NCBI GenBank assembly: GCA_964596685.1
Contig: CAZQVA010000014.1
Span: 1-55,921 of the forward strand
Direction: 5' to 3'
From: CAZQVA01 sp964596685
Lineage (GTDB): Bacteria > Chlamydiota > Chlamydiia > Chlamydiales > VFKH01
Length of the DNA: 55,921 bases
This document shows, one piece after another, positions 41,713 through 50,856 of the stretch. The position numbers and the translations under genes are program-made. A model generated the notes under the pieces. It searched no databases. It was given only the letters and a program-made list of their open reading frames with translations, and had not been told where the DNA came from. Numbering within the stretch: the first letter of the stretch is position 1; the number at the start of each line of letters is the position of its first letter.

Positions 41713-43248
41713 TTAACCTGTATAGGGAAGCGTCAGCAATGCGGCAATCGCTTCAATCAATTGGTAATCCCAGCGATGAGCCCATGCGTGTGCCTCACTT
41801 CTGTCGACAGCATCAGCATGTGTGCAATCTCTTTGAATAATCTGCTCGATTTTTCTTGCGACTAGAGGGCTATCAAAGGTAGCCATCAACTCAAAGTCTC
41901 TCTCGCTTTTAATCCCTAAATTATAACTAGAAACGATCGCTCGCTCCCCATCGGCCGCAAGAATTTTACTATGGTTAATAATATAGGGACGAATATATTC
42001 AAAAATCTGAACAAGTTGGCCTGTAGGATCCTTTTCAAAGAGTTCGATATAACGAGGACGATTCCCCCATGCAATTAGACTATTCGCCGCAGGCCCCTCT
42101 TTTGCCTCTCCATTTGTCAACAAATCAATCTTTACACCCGATTCAAGTGCCTCAATCAGCGCCTGCATAATAATTTGCGGTGGATTAAAGAGAAGGTTAG
42201 AAATTTTTAGAGATTGTTTAGCCTCACGAATCACACGTGCATGTTCCAACATGCATGGATTTTGCCCTGATATTGAAGGGCTGCCAAAGGTCATTTTCAT
42301 GCTAACATTTGGAATTAATTCAGGATTCTCATCCAATTTTCTCAAAGAACACGCTATCTGATCCTCATTCAGGGCAAAATAACGATTCTCTGCATGCGGG
42401 ACACCCTCTTGCTTTTCCCAGAATTCGAATAATTTAAAGAACATTACCCCAAGTCCCTCAGCGTGTTCCTTTCCAATGCATACCACATCAGTATCGCTAG
42501 CGCCATTATACATCCAACTATAGACAATTGCCTTGGGATCGCTCTCTTCTGGGGCGATTTTCTGCTGCTTTCCCTCATAGGATGCCAAGTAATCTTGATA
42601 ACTTGCACCCCCAAACACGGTATACTTGCGATCCACAATCAAAACTTTGATATGATTTTCCTGTGACCACGTTTTTGTAAGATCGGGTAATGAAGGAGCA
42701 ATTTGTGTATGTGTCACTACAACGTGGAATTGTGAAGGATAGCGCGCTGAAAGTTCTTCAAGGCGCCTATAGTCTTCACTCTCTAAAAGCTCGGGACTGG
42801 AAATCAAATGGACTTGAAAATCGGAATTGCGTTGCATCTTTTCTTCCATGACTTCAAGAGCTTCTCTAAAAATTCGTCCCCCAAAATAATTGCCTGACCA
42901 TTCAATGGAATGCTCGGCTGAACGCACAAGGTCTAACTTCCATTCGGCTGCCTCTGTCGTATGAGCAGGGACTAAAACAGAGGTATTGGCATAATACTGA
43001 CCAAAGGAATTGGCGCGCGCAGCCTTAGCTGCTATATCCAGATTGATTTCTTCCGGCGTAATGGTTGCTCGATCGGCAAACGCACTCTCAACAAGATCTG
43101 TTACTCGATCATCGAGATCGCTTGGAGGCACTTTAAATGAATCATCAACAGCTTCTTCTAGACCATTATATGCTTTTTGGATACCATCTAAAACTGAAGA
43201 GCCCCAATCATTACCCCAGTCACGCAGACTATACTGTTGTTGTGCCAT
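41713..43248 (-). CDS. Phospholipase D-superfamily protein
   Basis: 511 residues with two HKD motifs: NHIKVLIVDRKYTVFGG (His199, Lys201, Asp206) and NHSKILAADGERAIVSS (His426, Lys428, Asp433). Both are complete, so phosphodiesterase or phosphatidyltransferase activity is expected. No signal peptide or membrane helix, unlike typical cardiolipin synthases, which favours a soluble enzyme; chlamydiae carry several PLD-like proteins, some linked to host lipid use. N-terminal 90 residues unrecognised. Role in host lipid remodelling is an inference. Divergent from the small Gln-rich gene. Confidence 0.85.
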   Translation of the reverse strand: MAQQQYSLRDWGNDWGSSVLDGIQKAYNGLEEAVDDSFKVPPSDLDDRVTDLVESAFADRATITPEEINLDIAAKAARANSFGQYYANTSVLVPAHTTEAAEWKLDLVRSAEHSIEWSGNYFGGRIFREALEVMEEKMQRNSDFQVHLISSPELLESEDYRRLEELSARYPSQFHVVVTHTQIAPSLPDLTKTWSQENHIKVLIVDRKYTVFGGASYQDYLASYEGKQQKIAPEESDPKAIVYSWMYNGASDTDVVCIGKEHAEGLGVMFFKLFEFWEKQEGVPHAENRYFALNEDQIACSLRKLDENPELIPNVSMKMTFGSPSISGQNPCMLEHARVIREAKQSLKISNLLFNPPQIIMQALIEALESGVKIDLLTNGEAKEGPAANSLIAWGNRPRYIELFEKDPTGQLVQIFEYIRPYIINHSKILAADGERAIVSSYNLGIKSERDFELMATFDSPLVARKIEQIIQRDCTHADAVDRSEAHAWAHRWDYQLIEAIAALLTLPYTG

Positions 43249-43284
43249 GATTTAATAAACCTAATAAGTTAAGAGAAATATTTT

Positions 43285-43563
43285 ATGAAAAAATCCAAAA
43301 AAATGATATTGCTTTTTCTTCTCTGCCCTCTGTTTATAGGAGCGCAACAAAATTCAAGCACTGACAATCAACTTCAGCAAATTCAACAGCAAATTATTCA
43401 GATGCAGAGCCAACTTGGCCGAGCGCTGCAACAACTACAACAACAAATAGAACAAGTCCAAGCGCAACAAATTAAAATGACCGCTTTACTCAATGAAATT
43501 AAGCAAGTTGACGAATGGTTTGTACAACCAACCCCCTTACCACCACAACCAAGAAAATATTAG
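43285..43563 (+). CDS. Secreted Gln-rich coiled-coil protein
   Basis: 92 residues. Signal peptide MKKSKKMILLFLLCPLFIGA, then a Gln-rich heptad stretch (about 30-75, LQQIQQQIIQMQSQLG and on) likely to form a coiled coil, and a Pro-rich end (PTPLPPQPRKY). Probably periplasmic. Function unknown. The next gene begins 8 bp after its stop, so they may share a transcript. Confidence 0.65.
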   Translation: MKKSKKMILLFLLCPLFIGAQQNSSTDNQLQQIQQQIIQMQSQLGRALQQLQQQIEQVQAQQIKMTALLNEIKQVDEWFVQPTPLPPQPRKY

Positions 43564-43571
43564 ACTTCTCT

Positions 43572-44204
43572 ATGAGCAAAGAACTGCACTACATTGCACA
43601 TTTACAATCAAAGACTGCTCCCACCCTGTTATTAATGCATGGTTATGGAGCAAATGCGGAAGATCTCATGCAACTAAAAAGTTTTTTTCAACTTCCGCAT
43701 TGGAATTTTATTTTTGTCCAAGCACCATTTCCGACACAGTTTCCCGGGGGGTACGCCTGGTTTCCCATCGATAGCGCAGATTTTTCAGATATTGATTTGC
43801 GCTTATGCGATCCCCCAGAGCTTCAACTTGCTGCACATCAAGTTGTGAACCTGTGTAAAAAGCTCAATCTTAAGAAAGCCCCTCTATTTATTGGCGGATT
43901 CAGCCAGGGAGCTGTCATGTCACTTGAAACAGCATTTCATTTGCCATTTGAGGTTGCAGGGCTTCTGCTATTTTCGGGGACATTGATTGCTCAAAAAAGA
44001 TGGGAAATGCATATTGCAAAAAAGCAGATTCCCTTCTTTCAATCGCATGGCACGAAAGATCCTGTGCTTCCTTATGCTTTTGCAGATGAATTACATAAGT
44101 TATTGAATCACTTTGAATGGCAAGGGCAGTTTTGCTCTTTTGAAGGAGGCCATACAATTCCCGTAGAAGTGCTTAAAAAAGCCGCCTCATTTCTCACTTC
44201 TTAA
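43572..44204 (+). CDS. Carboxylesterase/lysophospholipase-like hydrolase
   Basis: 210 residues from ATG 43572, chosen because the longer frame overlaps the previous gene. Alpha/beta hydrolase of the Abhydrolase_2 (YpfH/EstB) type: LLMHGYGANAEDL (20-32), nucleophile GGFSQGAVMS (Ser111), Asp163 in HGTKDPVLPY and His194 in EGGHTIP. Cytosolic, acting on short acyl esters; exact substrate unknown. Its 3' end overlaps converging def by 11 bp. Confidence 0.85.
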   Translation: MSKELHYIAHLQSKTAPTLLLMHGYGANAEDLMQLKSFFQLPHWNFIFVQAPFPTQFPGGYAWFPIDSADFSDIDLRLCDPPELQLAAHQVVNLCKKLNLKKAPLFIGGFSQGAVMSLETAFHLPFEVAGLLLFSGTLIAQKRWEMHIAKKQIPFFQSHGTKDPVLPYAFADELHKLLNHFEWQGQFCSFEGGHTIPVEVLKKAASFLTS

Positions 44205-44724
44205 AAAGTGTTTTTTGTCTTCGTTGAATCTCTTGTATTTGGCGCTCAATAAGTTTTCTGTCTTTGGGTGCCATACGATCGATAAATAAGACTCCGTTGA
44301 GATGATCATTTTCATGCATTGCAATACGCGCCATTAACCCCTGTAATCTTATGGTAAAAAGATGACCAGAAAGATCCGTCGCTTGTAAAGTGATTTCAAT
44401 GGGCCTTTCAACGGGGCCTCTCACTCCGGGAATAGACAAACATCCCTCTTTCATGATTTCTGTTGCTGGATGTGGGTCGAGAAGCACTGGATTAATACAG
44501 ACGCGCACGGGGCCTACCTCATTTTCACCTTCCGGATCGAAATGCGCCATGACAAATAGGCGTATGCTATGCCCTACTTGAGGAGCTGCAAGTCCTACTC
44601 CATCTTTTTCACGCATCATTTGCTCCATTTCAGCCGCTAGACTACAAATTTCAGGAGTCACTTCGGTAACAGGGAGCGCCTTTTTTCGCAAAATGGGATC
44701 GGAAAGATATCGCATCTGCAACAT
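44194..44724 (-). CDS. def: Peptide deformylase
   Basis: 176 residues from ATG 44724 (a TTG at 44727 precedes it). Removes the formyl group from nascent N-terminal Met. All three motifs: GVGLAAPQVG (42-51), EGCLSIPG (Cys95) and HENDHLNG (137-144, HEXXH metal site). The start overlaps the secG stop by one base (TGATG), so the pair is coupled, and secG is in turn coupled to tpiA. Confidence 0.95.
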   Translation of the reverse strand: MLQMRYLSDPILRKKALPVTEVTPEICSLAAEMEQMMREKDGVGLAAPQVGHSIRLFVMAHFDPEGENEVGPVRVCINPVLLDPHPATEIMKEGCLSIPGVRGPVERPIEITLQATDLSGHLFTIRLQGLMARIAMHENDHLNGVLFIDRMAPKDRKLIERQIQEIQRRQKTLFKK

Positions 44725-45023
44725 CAAACTTCTAACTCACTCTGTGCTGCAAAGTTATCCACTGTGGCTTTCGATTTCGCTGAAAGCGATGAAGTCCATA
44801 GCGAAAGGATAATACATCCGACAAAGAAGATCGCCGCAAGCCATGCTGTCAGTTTTTTAATCACTGCAGCCGTATCAGTTCCAAAGAGGGAGTTGCTCAC
44901 ATCTCCGCCGCCAAATGCAGCACCGAGACCTAAGCTTTTGTTTTCTTGAACGAGGATCACAGCACACAATAGTGCGGTGACAATTAAGTAGACGCTCAAA
45001 AAAAGATAATAGAGAACGATCAT
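44724..45023 (-). CDS. secG: Protein translocase subunit SecG
   Basis: 99 residues. Two membrane helices (about 4-24 and 58-78) with the conserved loop LVQENKSLGLGAAFGGG between them, the signature of SecG. Part of the SecYEG channel. Start overlaps the tpiA stop by 4 bp (ATGA). Confidence 0.9.
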   Translation of the reverse strand: MIVLYYLFLSVYLIVTALLCAVILVQENKSLGLGAAFGGGDVSNSLFGTDTAAVIKKLTAWLAAIFFVGCIILSLWTSSLSAKSKATVDNFAAQSELEV

Positions 45024-45769
45024 TTTATTCTCTCAACGCGTTGAATAAGTTCAGCAAAGTGATTGGAATCAAGGGAAATTCCTCCAACAAGCACCCCATC
45101 GATATGCGTTTCTTTAAAAAGCACCTCGCTGTTGTTACTCGTCACAGATCCTCCATAGAGAAGTTTTAAGGAATCGACTCCAATTAGTTTTCTAAGATAA
45201 TTACGGCACCAATGTGTCACTTTGGCAACATCACAAGAAGATGCCGCCGCACCAGACCCAATCGCCCATACAGGTTCATAAGCAATCCAGACTGTACTTG
45301 CCTGCTCTGGAGTTAAGGTTTTTAGAGCCGTGCTCAATTGCCTCTCCAAAACCTCCTCTACTCGATGCGCTTGACGCTCCAAAGCTGTTTCTCCAATACA
45401 TAAAACAGGCTGCAACCCTTCAGAAAGTGACCTAACAAGTTTTTTATGAATTAACTCATCACTTTCATGCATCCGATGACGTCTCTCAGAATGACCAACA
45501 ATTACAAAGCTCGCGCCTGCCTCTGTTAGCATTCTTGAGGAAATCTCACCAGTAAATGAACCTTGTAATTCATCGTGTAAATTTTGTGCGCCGATATGCA
45601 ACCAAGAACCCTTTGCACGGTTTGCTGCGTGCTCAAGAGCTGTAAAAGGAGGTGCAATACCAACCCATAAAGATGTCTGATGAATCTGATGAAACAATTG
45701 GTAAAGATAGCTTTCAGTCTCAATGACTGTTTTATGCATCTTCCAATTGCCAATCACAATTTTCTGCAT
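45020..45769 (-). CDS. tpiA: Triosephosphate isomerase
   Basis: 249 residues from ATG 45769; the frame begins 8 codons earlier but conserved sequence starts MQKIVIGNWKMHK. TIM barrel; Asn8 and Lys10 of GNWKMHK, the His of IVGHSERRH, the Glu of AYEPVWAIGSG and the phosphate loop LLYGGSV are present. Interconverts DHAP and GAP. tpiA next to xseA-xseB is also seen in Chlamydia, though here an outer-membrane gene lies between. Confidence 0.95.
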   Translation of the reverse strand: MQKIVIGNWKMHKTVIETESYLYQLFHQIHQTSLWVGIAPPFTALEHAANRAKGSWLHIGAQNLHDELQGSFTGEISSRMLTEAGASFVIVGHSERRHRMHESDELIHKKLVRSLSEGLQPVLCIGETALERQAHRVEEVLERQLSTALKTLTPEQASTVWIAYEPVWAIGSGAAASSCDVAKVTHWCRNYLRKLIGVDSLKLLYGGSVTSNNSEVLFKETHIDGVLVGGISLDSNHFAELIQRVERIK

Positions 45770-45803
45770 GTTTTCAAAACTTTTATAGATCAATATGAGT
45801 TAT

Positions 45804-45881
45804 GAGTCTTTTGCAAAATCATCTGAAATGTGGCTATAATCCAGATTTCAGCCAAAATTCAAATAGTTTTGCAAAAGACTC
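45804..45881. repeat. 78-bp mini-element with TTTTGCAAAA ends
   Basis: gagtcttttgcaaaa (45804-45818) and ttttgcaaaagactc (45867-45881) are perfect 15-bp inverted ends around a 48-bp interior. It looks like the complete form of the palindromic family, with the 20-mer at 41683 as the version without interior. No target duplication is obvious. It lies between divergent tpiA and an outer-membrane gene. Confidence 0.65.
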
Positions 45882-45977
45882 CTTAAATTCAATCTTTTTT
45901 AAAGGCAGCAAGAATGAAGTTGAAACATTAGTGGCCATTTTCAGACAATACCATAAACTCTCGCAGAAAGTCTACAA

Positions 45978-46700
45978 ATGTTACAAAAGTTTTTCTCCTT
46001 TTTCTTCATATTTCCTCTAGCTTCCTTATCTGCGCTGGCCATTTTTAACCCAGCAGATCCAATTTTAGAGACTGAACGCTCCCTCAATACAGCTACAGAA
46101 GATCTTTATGCATCGCTAAAGATAGGCTATCGAGGTGATTTTGTCAAAGATCGCTACCTTAAAAAATCCGATGGGATAAGTACGCGCCCCTTTCAAATAA
46201 ATACTAATGCAGGGCAGGCAACACTCACGGTTCTCAATATTTTTGATTTTTACGGCTATATAGGAAATGTTAGTAGCTCTTACACCATTGAGGCAATTAA
46301 CTATACCAATGATTCCACTACATGTTATGGTTTGGGAATTAAAATGCTTCTTGGCCAGTGGAGAGTATGTCGCTATGGAACCTCTTACTTAGGTTTTGAC
46401 GCACAATATGCTTCAAATTTTAACTGGGAAGGCAGACCCTATCAAAATGAGCCCCAAGAATGGCAGGTCTCTTTAGGGCTCGCCCATCGCATCCGTAATT
46501 TCGTGCCCTATATTGCTTTGAGTTATGCAAGGATGACAACTATCCTTAATGAAGATTCATCTTTAATTTTAACATCTACACGACCCATCGGCTATATCAT
46601 TGGAACCTCTATCGTTTCAATTTGTCGTATGGATGTTACAGCAGAACTTCGCTTCGGTTATGAAAAAGCAACTGCCCTTTCCATGCAAATGAGGTTTTAA
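45978..46700 (+). CDS. Outer-membrane beta-barrel protein
   Basis: 240 residues. Signal peptide MLQKFFSFFFIFPLASLSALA; mature start IFNPADPILETERSL recalls the NPAEPSL start of chlamydial MOMP. Alternating strands throughout and a C-terminal aromatic (LSMQMRF) support a barrel, perhaps 10 strands. About half the size of MOMP, so not a MOMP itself. Stop and the xseA ATG are adjacent (46698-46703), so it is probably co-transcribed with xseA. Confidence 0.75.
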   Translation: MLQKFFSFFFIFPLASLSALAIFNPADPILETERSLNTATEDLYASLKIGYRGDFVKDRYLKKSDGISTRPFQINTNAGQATLTVLNIFDFYGYIGNVSSSYTIEAINYTNDSTTCYGLGIKMLLGQWRVCRYGTSYLGFDAQYASNFNWEGRPYQNEPQEWQVSLGLAHRIRNFVPYIALSYARMTTILNEDSSLILTSTRPIGYIIGTSIVSICRMDVTAELRFGYEKATALSMQMRF

Positions 46701-47885
46701 ATGGAGCCATTGACAGTCAGCCAGGCGACTACTGAGATCAAGAAACTTCTTGAATCAAATTTTAGGCAACTCTCCATTCAAGGAGAAATTTCGAATCTCA
46801 AACTGCACTCTTCTGGGCACGCCTACTTTAGCTTAAAGGACGCACAGGCCCAAATCGCTGCAGTTCTTTTTTCACGCGATGCAATAGGCCTTAAGCGCCC
46901 TCTTCAATCTGGGGATAAGGTGATTGTCAAGGGAGAGTTGACTGTTTATGAGCCACATGGTGCCTATAAACTCATCGTCAAGGAGTTAAACTATGTTGGC
47001 GTGGGTGAACTGCTTTTACAACTTGAACAACTGAAGAAAAAACTGCTTGCCTTGGGTTGGTTTGAGAAAAGTTTAAAGAAGCCTCTACCAAAATTTCCTA
47101 AACGAATTGGCGTCATTACTAGTCCAACAGGCGCCGTTATCCAGGACATCATCCACGTTTTGTCGCGACGTGTGGGAACCTTTCATCTCATCCTCAACCC
47201 AGTGCGCGTGCAAGGCGAAGGAGCTGCAGCTGAAATCGCTCAAGCCATCGAAGAGATGAATCGCTATGATGTCGCCGACGTACTTATCGTAGGACGCGGT
47301 GGAGGAAGCCTAGAAGATCTTTGGGCCTTCAATGAGGAAATTGTTTTAAAAGCGATTCACGAAAGCCATCTTCCCATCATTAGTGCTGTAGGCCACGAAA
47401 CAGATTACTGCCTCAGTGATTTTGTTGCTGATGTACGCGCCCCCACCCCCTCTGCCGCCGCTGAAATCGTGATGGCAGAAACTGCACAGCAAAGAGCCTT
47501 TATAGAGCAGGCTAAAAAGCGTCTTTCCCATGGCCTCATGCTACTCGCAAGAAGTGCCAAAGAGCGTCTGAAAGGGATCATGCGCGCTACTGAATTTCAT
47601 AATCCACGCTCCCTTGTGCAGCAAAGGGCTCTAAAACTTGACGATAAGGCACAACGCCTCCATGAATGGATGGAACTAAAAATTGCTAAAGATCGGCAGC
47701 GTTTAGAACATCTCAAAATGCAACTTGCCCTCGTGAATCCCCTCCATATTTTAGAAAGAGGGTATGCCCTTGTCTTTGATGAAAAAACATCCTCGCTCGT
47801 TCGCTCAGCTAAACAAGTGACAGCTAAACACAAGCTAATGATACAATTCTATGATGGCAAAATTCTTACAGAAGGACAAATATGA
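46701..47885 (+). CDS. xseA: Exodeoxyribonuclease VII large subunit
   Basis: 394 residues. N-terminal OB-fold (FRQLSIQGEISNLKLHSSGHAYFSLKD), catalytic core with RIGVITSPTGAVIQDI, NRYDVADVLIVGRGGGSLEDLWAFNEE and SAVGHETDYCLSDFVADVRAPTPSAAAE, then a coiled-coil tail. Degrades single-stranded DNA together with XseB. A little shorter than E. coli XseA in the coiled-coil part. Overlaps xseB by 4 bp. Confidence 0.95.
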   Translation: MEPLTVSQATTEIKKLLESNFRQLSIQGEISNLKLHSSGHAYFSLKDAQAQIAAVLFSRDAIGLKRPLQSGDKVIVKGELTVYEPHGAYKLIVKELNYVGVGELLLQLEQLKKKLLALGWFEKSLKKPLPKFPKRIGVITSPTGAVIQDIIHVLSRRVGTFHLILNPVRVQGEGAAAEIAQAIEEMNRYDVADVLIVGRGGGSLEDLWAFNEEIVLKAIHESHLPIISAVGHETDYCLSDFVADVRAPTPSAAAEIVMAETAQQRAFIEQAKKRLSHGLMLLARSAKERLKGIMRATEFHNPRSLVQQRALKLDDKAQRLHEWMELKIAKDRQRLEHLKMQLALVNPLHILERGYALVFDEKTSSLVRSAKQVTAKHKLMIQFYDGKILTEGQI

Positions 47886-48145
47886 CACCTAGTGAACCTA
47901 CATTTGAAGCCGCATTTGAAAGACTAGAAGCAATCTTGCAACAAATGCAAACGCAGCAACCAACACTTGATGAGTCGATCGTTTTGTATGAGGAAGCAGA
48001 CAAATTGATCAATCAATGTCAGGAGAAATTGCAAGGTGCTGAACAAAAAATTGAGGCTTTGATTAAAAACCGCCAGGGTCAGCTTGCTCTTAACGATCAA
48101 CAAAAGCCTCTTGTGCAAGAATTTTCTACAAAACCTCAAAAATAA
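47882..48145 (+). CDS. xseB: Exodeoxyribonuclease VII small subunit
   Basis: 87 residues. TFEAAFERLEAILQQMQTQQ then PTLDESIVLYEEADKLINQCQEKL is the classic XseB helical hairpin; it binds several per XseA on the coiled coil. Coupled to xseA by ATGA. A repeat of the AACGTGAG family follows the stop. Confidence 0.93.
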   Translation: MTPSEPTFEAAFERLEAILQQMQTQQPTLDESIVLYEEADKLINQCQEKLQGAEQKIEALIKNRQGQLALNDQQKPLVQEFSTKPQK

Positions 48146-48160
48146 GTCGAGCTCACGTTA
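48144..48160. repeat. AACGTGAG-family repeat, inverted
   Basis: aagtcgagctcacgtta, the reverse complement of the family's left part, overlapping the xseB stop codon. Confidence 0.4.
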
Positions 48161-48184
48161 TATTAAAAAAAAGGAGCTTTCTCA

Positions 48185-48802
48185 ATGCAACGCAATTCCT
48201 TCTGGCAAACACTTGGCACTACCTTTCTCAAGGGCCTTGCAGCCATACTACCCCTCGGCATTACCGTCGCACTTGTTCTCTGGCTCTTAGATCTATTAGA
48301 AAAAATCTTCGGCACAGTTGTCGAGGCTCTCATCGGACCCACCCTCTATTTTCCTGGCCTGGGATTACTCGTTGGTTTAGTCTTTGTTTTTTGTATTGGT
48401 TTAATCATCAACGCATTACTCGTCCAAAAAGTCTACCGTTGGGCCGATTCGCAACTCAAGCGCATTCCTCTTGTTAAAACACTCTATAGCGCAGTCTGCG
48501 ACCTAATGAATTTCTTTTCGAAGCAAAATAAAGAGAGCAGTCAAGTTGTCCTTCTCCATTTAGGTCAGATGCAACTTGTAGGACTTGTTACGCGCGATGA
48601 CTATTCTGATCTTCCAGAAGGAATGGGAGGGCCAGATATGGTTTCGGTATATGTTCCGATGAGTTATCAGCTGGGAGGTTTTACAGTGACTCTTCCCAAA
48701 TCACAACTCACCTATATCGACATGTCTGTGGAAAAAGCGATGCGTTTTGCTGTAACCGCAGGTATGCAGATGCCAACGGCTTCATCGACTAAGGGAGTAT
48801 GA
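48185..48802 (+). CDS. DUF502 family membrane protein
   Basis: 205 residues. Two membrane helices (about 16-40 and 63-85), then a cytosolic or periplasmic domain with IPLVKTLYSAVCDLMNFF and PEGMGGPDMVSVYVPMSYQL, diagnostic of DUF502. Function not established in the family. Preceded by AAAAAGGAG. Follows xseB by 39 bp and may be in the same operon. Confidence 0.85.
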   Translation: MQRNSFWQTLGTTFLKGLAAILPLGITVALVLWLLDLLEKIFGTVVEALIGPTLYFPGLGLLVGLVFVFCIGLIINALLVQKVYRWADSQLKRIPLVKTLYSAVCDLMNFFSKQNKESSQVVLLHLGQMQLVGLVTRDDYSDLPEGMGGPDMVSVYVPMSYQLGGFTVTLPKSQLTYIDMSVEKAMRFAVTAGMQMPTASSTKGV

Positions 48803-48810
48803 AATAATGT

Positions 48811-48862
48811 AACGTGAATTCGATGTAAAGTCGAACTCACGTTTAAGAGTCTTTTACAAAGG
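48811..48862. repeat. Two repeat families fused upstream of glgX
   Basis: 48811-48844 is a stem of 13 bp with one mismatch (AACGTGAATTCGA / TCGAACTCACGTT), a palindromic form of the AACGTGAG family; 48847-48862 (gagtcttttacaaagg) is a half copy of the TTTTGCAAAA family whose last bases form part of the glgX ribosome-binding site. Confidence 0.55.
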
Positions 48863-48873
48863 AGGTTTGTTGT

Positions 48874-50829
48874 ATGAAAATCGGATCTGGATATGCGCTG
48901 CCCTATGGCACCTCCCAACAAGGTAAAGGCTGGAATTTTGCCTTCTACACAAGGAGCGCGCAACGCGTCGTCTTAGCATTTTTTGAAGAGGGAAAAAAAA
49001 CCCCCATCAAACGCCTATCCCTAACCGCACCTTTTCATAAAACAGGTCAGATTTGGCATTGCTATGTAGAAGATATCGATCCTAACTGGCGCTATGGTTA
49101 TTTTATTGATGGCCCCCAGCATCCCCCCTTCGACTTTAATTTTTCCTTGCCGCTCCTCGATCCTTATGCAATTGCTGTCGATGGGGTAAGCGGTCTTGGC
49201 ATCCTCCCTAACGATCCTCCCTTCGACTGGAGCAATGATGTTTATTTGAACACTCCTCTCGAAGAGAGTATAATCTACGAAATGCATGTACGCGGGTTCA
49301 CACAAGATTCCAGCAGCAAAGTTGCATCACCTGGTACATTTAAGGGGGTTATTGAAAAAATCCCTTATCTTAAGTCCTTGGGTATAACAGCTGTAGAACT
49401 CATGCCGGTGCATTTTTATGATCCAACGGCGAGCTTTCATAATCACCCCAAAACACATGAACCTCTTGGAAACTATTGGGGATATTCCACATTAAATTTC
49501 TTTTCGCTTGCCCCCCATTTTGCAACTGCTAAAGCAAATATTGAATTTAAAGAAATGGTGCTACAGTTGCACCAGGCAGGGATTGAAGTCATTTTAGATG
49601 TGGTCTTCAACCACACAGGTGAACGCTTTGACGACTCATTTGCACGTTCTTTCAGAGGGATTGCACGCCCTACGTATTATATGCTCAATGATAAGGGTGA
49701 CGACATGAATTATTCGGGATGTGGCAATACATTCAATTGCAACCATCCCATTGTGCGTGAGCTCATTCGCGCAAGTCTACGTCACTTTGCCTGCCAACTT
49801 CACGTCGATGGATTTCGATTTGATCTCGCCTCGATCTTAGGTCGCGATCAACAAGGTAATCCCCTTCATAATCCTCCTCTCATAGAAATGATTGCAGGCG
49901 ACCCCCTTTTAGCAGACAAAAAACTCATTGCAGAGGCGTGGGACGCTGCAGGTCTGTATCAAGTGGGAACTTTTGCCCAGTGGGGTAAATGGTCGGAATG
50001 GAATGGTAAATTCCGCGACCGCGTGCGCGCCTTTATTAAAGGAGATGGCGAAGTAGGTGATTTTGTCTCTCGGTTTTGTGGTTCTCATGACATTTACTAT
50101 CGCGGTCATCCTGGCAATAGTATTAACTTTCTCACAGCTCATGATGGGTTTACGCTCTATGATCTTGTCAGCTATAACGATAAGCACAACGAAGAGAATG
50201 GTGAGAATAACCAAGATGGTTGCAACGATAATCGCAGCTGGAATTGTGGCGCTGAAGGACCCACAGACGACCCTAGAATCCTAGCACTTCGAGAGCGACA
50301 AATGAAAAACCTTCTCGTTGCGCTTTTAACATCTCAAGGAGCCTGCATGCTTCAAATGGGAGATGAATATGGTCACACGCGCCGCGGGAACAATAATGCT
50401 TGGTGTCAAGACAATGATCTCAATTGGTTTTTGTGGAATGAGTGTGAAAAACAATCTCTGCGGTTAAATTTTACGCAAAAACTGATTCAATTTCGCCGGC
50501 AGCACCCCATCTTAATGCAACGCTCCTTCTTATCGAGTGATCGCGTGCACTGGCATGGACTCGTACCTTATCAACCGAATTGGAATTGGGATTCTCACTT
50601 TATCGCATGTACTCTCGTCGATACAACGCAACATCTCGATCTGTACATTGCTTTTAATGCCTCACATGAGGAAGTGGATGCGACTCTTCCAGATGGCACA
50701 TGGGATAAAGTAGTCGACACTAATGCAGAGCCTTATATTTTTTGGCCAGGACCACTCCCTATTGTCGCCAATCAATATAGGATGGCCCCTTACTCTAGCA
50801 TAATTTTAAAACGCCTTCACGAGCGCTAG
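48874..50829 (+). CDS. glgX: Glycogen debranching enzyme (isoamylase type)
   Basis: 651 residues. N-terminal CBM48/E-set domain (1-115), then a GH13 barrel: DVVFNHTGE (242-250), DGFRFDLAS with nucleophile Asp317, IAEAWDA with acid Glu354, and TAHDGF with Asp424; C-terminal beta domain. Cleaves alpha-1,6 branches in glycogen that has been trimmed by phosphorylase; chlamydiae store glycogen. ATG follows AAAGGAGG. About the normal GlgX length. Confidence 0.93.
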   Translation: MKIGSGYALPYGTSQQGKGWNFAFYTRSAQRVVLAFFEEGKKTPIKRLSLTAPFHKTGQIWHCYVEDIDPNWRYGYFIDGPQHPPFDFNFSLPLLDPYAIAVDGVSGLGILPNDPPFDWSNDVYLNTPLEESIIYEMHVRGFTQDSSSKVASPGTFKGVIEKIPYLKSLGITAVELMPVHFYDPTASFHNHPKTHEPLGNYWGYSTLNFFSLAPHFATAKANIEFKEMVLQLHQAGIEVILDVVFNHTGERFDDSFARSFRGIARPTYYMLNDKGDDMNYSGCGNTFNCNHPIVRELIRASLRHFACQLHVDGFRFDLASILGRDQQGNPLHNPPLIEMIAGDPLLADKKLIAEAWDAAGLYQVGTFAQWGKWSEWNGKFRDRVRAFIKGDGEVGDFVSRFCGSHDIYYRGHPGNSINFLTAHDGFTLYDLVSYNDKHNEENGENNQDGCNDNRSWNCGAEGPTDDPRILALRERQMKNLLVALLTSQGACMLQMGDEYGHTRRGNNNAWCQDNDLNWFLWNECEKQSLRLNFTQKLIQFRRQHPILMQRSFLSSDRVHWHGLVPYQPNWNWDSHFIACTLVDTTQHLDLYIAFNASHEEVDATLPDGTWDKVVDTNAEPYIFWPGPLPIVANQYRMAPYSSIILKRLHER

Positions 50830-50856
50830 AGGGTGTATTTCTGGAAAAAGGGAACT

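Noticed and set aside
45802..46020. 72-codon plus-strand ORF
   Set aside because: Consists largely of the 78-bp inverted repeat and overlaps the signal peptide of the outer-membrane gene in another frame.
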